Made by a program: the position numbers and the translations under genes. Positions 61,629-64,000 of a stretch of 64,000 bases of DNA are shown in pieces. Position 1 is the first letter of the stretch. The number at the start of each line of letters is the position of its first letter. The stretch is taken from positions 12,950-76,949 of the forward strand of contig NZ_JBHLWN010000082.1 in assembly GCF_042432825.1 (NCBI RefSeq), in the 5' to 3' direction. Below the pieces are notes generated by a model. It did not search any database and was not told where the DNA came from. It was given only the letters and a program-made list of their open reading frames with translations. Origin of the DNA: Gordoniibacillus chartarius (GTDB lineage Bacteria; Bacillota; Bacilli; Paenibacillales; NBRC-103111).

Positions 61629-63384
61629 CTCTCCTCCCCTGCTTCGGATTAAACCTGATCTCGATCTTCGTTCCAGCGCCGGGCTCACTCTCGATACGCA
61701 GCGAGCTCGTCGGACCGTAAGACAGCATCATACGCTCCCGGACATTGGACAGCCCGTATCCCTCCTCGGTCTTCGCGATATCCTCGATCCCGACCCCGTT
61801 GTCTTCAACGGTAAACACCAGATACGCTCCGTCCTTTCTTCCCGTGAGCCGGATCGTACCTTCCCCGACCTTGGGCTCCAATCCGTGGTAAATCGCATTC
61901 TCGACGAGCGGCTGCAGGAGCAGCTTCATCATCTCGTGGCCCAGAATCGACTCCTCCACTTCTTCCACATACTGAAACCTGTCCTTATACCGGATGTTCT
62001 GAATCGTCATGTAGTGCCGGATATGCTGCAGCTCCTTGTAAACGGTTATCGTTTCCTTGCCTTTGTTCAGGCTCAGCTTGAAGCTCTCCGATAACGATAC
62101 GGCCATTTGGGCGATGTCCTTGTTTTTCTGCAGAACGGCCATCCAATAAATCGAATCGAGCGTGTTGTATAGAAAATGCGGCTTAATCTGCGCCTGCAGC
62201 GCCCGCAGCTCCGCTTCCCGCTCCTTGAGCTCGGAGTGAATGAGCCGCTCGCTGAGCTCCTTGTTCTCGGAGGCCATCCGCTTGAACGTTTCGCCGATCG
62301 CGCCGACCTCGTCATTAGCGAACGTCTCCGTGAATACTCTCGTCCCTTTCGTCCATTCCACCATCATTTTCTTGATTTGCAGCAGCGGACGCGTTATGCC
62401 CCCCGAGAGGATGTATGAGATGATGATAGCCAGCAGCGCCATCGAGGAAGCGATGATCGTCGTCGCCGTGCCGATCCGGTTGGACTGCTTGAACAGCTCC
62501 TCGAGCTTGACGTAATGGACGAACGTCCACTGCGTCGTCTGATTGGTGTACTCATTGATCAAATAGCCTTTATCCCGAAGCTGGCCGACTGCATCGTTCA
62601 GCTGCTGCCCCGGCGGGAACGATGTTGCCGCTCCGCCTGTATCGTATACGACGCGGGATTGGCCGTTTGCGTGCTCGAGCGCCATGAAGCCGCTGTAGTC
62701 GCTGCTGTCGCTGAAGATTTTATCGAAGATGGAGTGGGACACGTTGACGATCAGAATGCCCATCGGCTTCCCTTCCGGACTTTCGGCATCCCGGAACAGC
62801 TTCACCGTGGAAAATGTATTCTTCGCATCGCCAAGCACATCATAGCCCAGAAACACAACCCGCCCCTGCGCTTCCACCGCCTTCCGGTACCAGTCCGTCT
62901 GCCGGATCAGCTCCGCCTTGCCGGGCTTATCGTAGATGCCCGCATCGTCCGACCTCCCCGAGCAGAAGCTCTGGAAGTCCAAATTCATGACGCAGACGGA
63001 ACGTATGTGGCGCGTATCGGTGACGCTCTGGCTGATTGCCCGCTGCAGCTTATTCGGGGCCCATCCCTCTTCAGCGCCCGATACCAGCCCTTGATTTGTA
63101 TTGCTGCTAAGCAGCTGCTCACGAATATCATTGTTGATGACCAGGGAGCGGTTCAGATCGATCATATGCTGCAGCAGCAAATCCGCGATCTCGCTGGACG
63201 TTTCCAAATGCTGTTCATAAGTCTGAGAGTTCGTCTCCAGCAGCGTTTCCTTCGCGATGTTAAAGGAAATATAGCCGAGAACGAACAGCGAAGGCAGGGA
63301 AATGACGATCATCGCCGCCACAATCCGGGTGCGAAGCCGTTGAAAGCGGAATTTGGCGATCCGCTCGCTTAACCATATACCCAT
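61600..63384 (-). CDS. YesM-type sensor histidine kinase
   Basis: 594 aa from the ATG at 63384, where AAGGAGG lies rather far upstream (about 15 bases). Two helices (about 21-43 and about 298-320) flank an extracytoplasmic domain of about 255 residues that looks like a Cache-type sensor. HAMP follows, then the His_kinase domain with QIKPHFLYNTLDSIYWMA (acceptor His within FLYNTL), and HATPase with ENAIYHGLEPK and DNGVGIEDI then GYGLSNVRERM. This family pairs with YesN/AraC-type regulators to sense oligosaccharides or their lipoprotein carriers at the cell surface. First gene of the locus. Confidence 0.92.
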   Translation of the reverse strand: MGIWLSERIAKFRFQRLRTRIVAAMIVISLPSLFVLGYISFNIAKETLLETNSQTYEQHLETSSEIADLLLQHMIDLNRSLVINNDIREQLLSSNTNQGLVSGAEEGWAPNKLQRAISQSVTDTRHIRSVCVMNLDFQSFCSGRSDDAGIYDKPGKAELIRQTDWYRKAVEAQGRVVFLGYDVLGDAKNTFSTVKLFRDAESPEGKPMGILIVNVSHSIFDKIFSDSSDYSGFMALEHANGQSRVVYDTGGAATSFPPGQQLNDAVGQLRDKGYLINEYTNQTTQWTFVHYVKLEELFKQSNRIGTATTIIASSMALLAIIISYILSGGITRPLLQIKKMMVEWTKGTRVFTETFANDEVGAIGETFKRMASENKELSERLIHSELKEREAELRALQAQIKPHFLYNTLDSIYWMAVLQKNKDIAQMAVSLSESFKLSLNKGKETITVYKELQHIRHYMTIQNIRYKDRFQYVEEVEESILGHEMMKLLLQPLVENAIYHGLEPKVGEGTIRLTGRKDGAYLVFTVEDNGVGIEDIAKTEEGYGLSNVRERMMLSYGPTSSLRIESEPGAGTKIEIRFNPKQGRRDADADGSRV

Positions 63385-63572
63385 GAAGTATGCTCTAGCC
63401 TCCTTGTTGATCCAAGCCGGTATCCTCTCATTGTAGCCCTGTGTATAGCCACTAGGCAAAGGAAAGTGTGCCCTGCCACCCAGGCCGACGCTTCTTGGGT
63501 TAAGCTGGCGCTGTACGTGTTGAAAGAGGCTGGCTGGTAATGTTCCGGCCGTGTCCTCGCCGTTCACTTAGC

Positions 63573-63785
63573 TCGGTTGCGAGTGCGTTTGCGAGTCGGT
63601 TGCTGTTTGCTGTTGAGGTTGCCGTTGCTGTTGCGATTACTGTTGCGGTTGCTGTTGCGGGTGCAGGTGCGGGTGCCGTTGCGGTTGCTGTTGCGGGTGC
63701 GGTCGCCGTTGTCGTTGCCGTTGCGGGTGCGGGTGCTGTTGCGGGTGCGGGTGCGAGTCGGTTGCTGTCTGCGTTGCGGTTGCTA
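63573..63785. repeat. Degenerate hexanucleotide tract (GTTGCG/GGTGCG), about 210 bp
   Basis: Runs of GTTGCG, GGTGCG, GCTGTTGCG and similar six-base steps fill this stretch. TTGCGAGTCGGTTGCTGT-like blocks occur near both ends (about 63584 and 63748), as if the tract grew by duplication. Plus-strand frames through it give Val-Ala-Gly or Leu-Arg repeats without ribosome sites, so no gene is called. It lies in the 616-base region upstream of the YesM-type kinase. Confidence 0.7.
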
Positions 63786-63852
63786 TCTCCCTTCGTTCAC
63801 CTTAAGCGACTTTGGAGGCGTTATTATGGTCGAATTTCTATATTTCTAAAAT

Positions 63853-63888
63853 ATAACGGATTATGAGGGATCTATTTTGAAGCTCCGC
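63853..63888. repeat. Interspersed non-coding repeat, family B, third unit
   Basis: ATAACGGATTATGAGGGAT then CTATTTTGAAGCTCCGC resembles the units at 28096-28175 (ATAGCGGATTTTGAGGGAGC-like consensus then TATTTTG). Non-coding. The last 110 bases of the window hold nothing further I recognise. Confidence 0.4.
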
Positions 63889-64000
63889 AACATAAAAGTG
63901 GGCATTTTCCTATTTTCCGCTCCCAATAACGCCTTCAAAATCACTAGCGTTGCAAGAAACCTCACAGAACAGACGAAACCTTAATTATTGAAAAATTTTA

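Noticed and set aside
63540..63866. Plus-strand frame encoding a Val-Ala-Gly repeat protein
   Set aside because: Created by the hexanucleotide tract; no ribosome site, and other frames through the tract are equally open.

Overview
The window looks like chromosomal DNA from a G+C-rich, spore-forming Gram-positive bacterium, most likely Paenibacillaceae (Paenibacillus, Cohnella or a close relative). The reasons are strong AGGAGG-type ribosome binding sites, frequent TTG and GTG starts, a 40-aa YjcZ-type sporulation peptide, DUF3231, DUF2536, YkoP-like and YheC/D-type genes otherwise typical of Bacillales, XRE-TPR and YesM/YesN-type regulators, and a large glycosidase/ABC-transporter locus. I saw no rRNA or tRNA genes, no CRISPR array, no intact insertion sequence and no prophage. 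Assignments rest on reading the translated sequence and known family motifs; no database search was run.

Layout. 0-11 kb: an RND efflux pump, an AAC(3)-type acetyltransferase behind a possible transcription attenuator, and four tandem genes forming two complete OmpR-type two-component systems. These are divergent from a three-gene unit: a secreted low-complexity protein, an ApbE flavin transferase and a heme-type membrane protein. The divergent promoter region carries two opposed four-unit arrays of 11-bp direct repeats, and the RND promoter has a similar geometry. 11-24.7 kb: an ArsR regulator, a secreted Vps62-like protein, a Cys/Met PLP enzyme, a lipoprotein, a YjcZ peptide, a four-gene envelope operon (YkoP-like, MGDG-synthase-like glycosyltransferase, VTT membrane protein, polysaccharide deacetylase), a PiT transporter, an AHSA1 protein, an AraC regulator and a zinc-dependent phospholipase C-like protein. 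24.9-38.3 kb: DUF3231, a GPH sugar symporter, a YheC/D ATP-grasp protein divergent from a PaaK-like ligase plus SbnA-like enzyme, a secreted beta-helix protein, an ECF sigma factor with an AhpD-like protein, and modAB with a YvgK-type regulator. 38.3-49 kb: a CopA copper ATPase with an unusual extracytoplasmic C-terminal domain, an MFS exporter sharing a CsoR-like promoter element with copA, an XRE-TPR regulator, an AraC/MFS pair, a merR-thioredoxin operon with a classical long-spacer MerR promoter, and a family 4 glycosyltransferase.

49.7-63.4 kb is one co-oriented minus-strand glycan-use locus, read right to left: YesM-type kinase, YesN-type regulator, sugar-binding lipoprotein, two permeases, a GH78 rhamnosidase, a GH78-like protein and a GH3 enzyme, closed by a terminator. 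This suggests sensing, import and cytoplasmic breakdown of rhamnose-containing oligosaccharides.

A recurring oddity is low-complexity expansion: Gly/Ala/Ser-rich inserts in both sensor kinases, CopA, the GH3 and the GH78 enzyme, and a roughly 210-bp degenerate hexanucleotide tract near the right edge. Two families of short non-coding interspersed repeats are also present.
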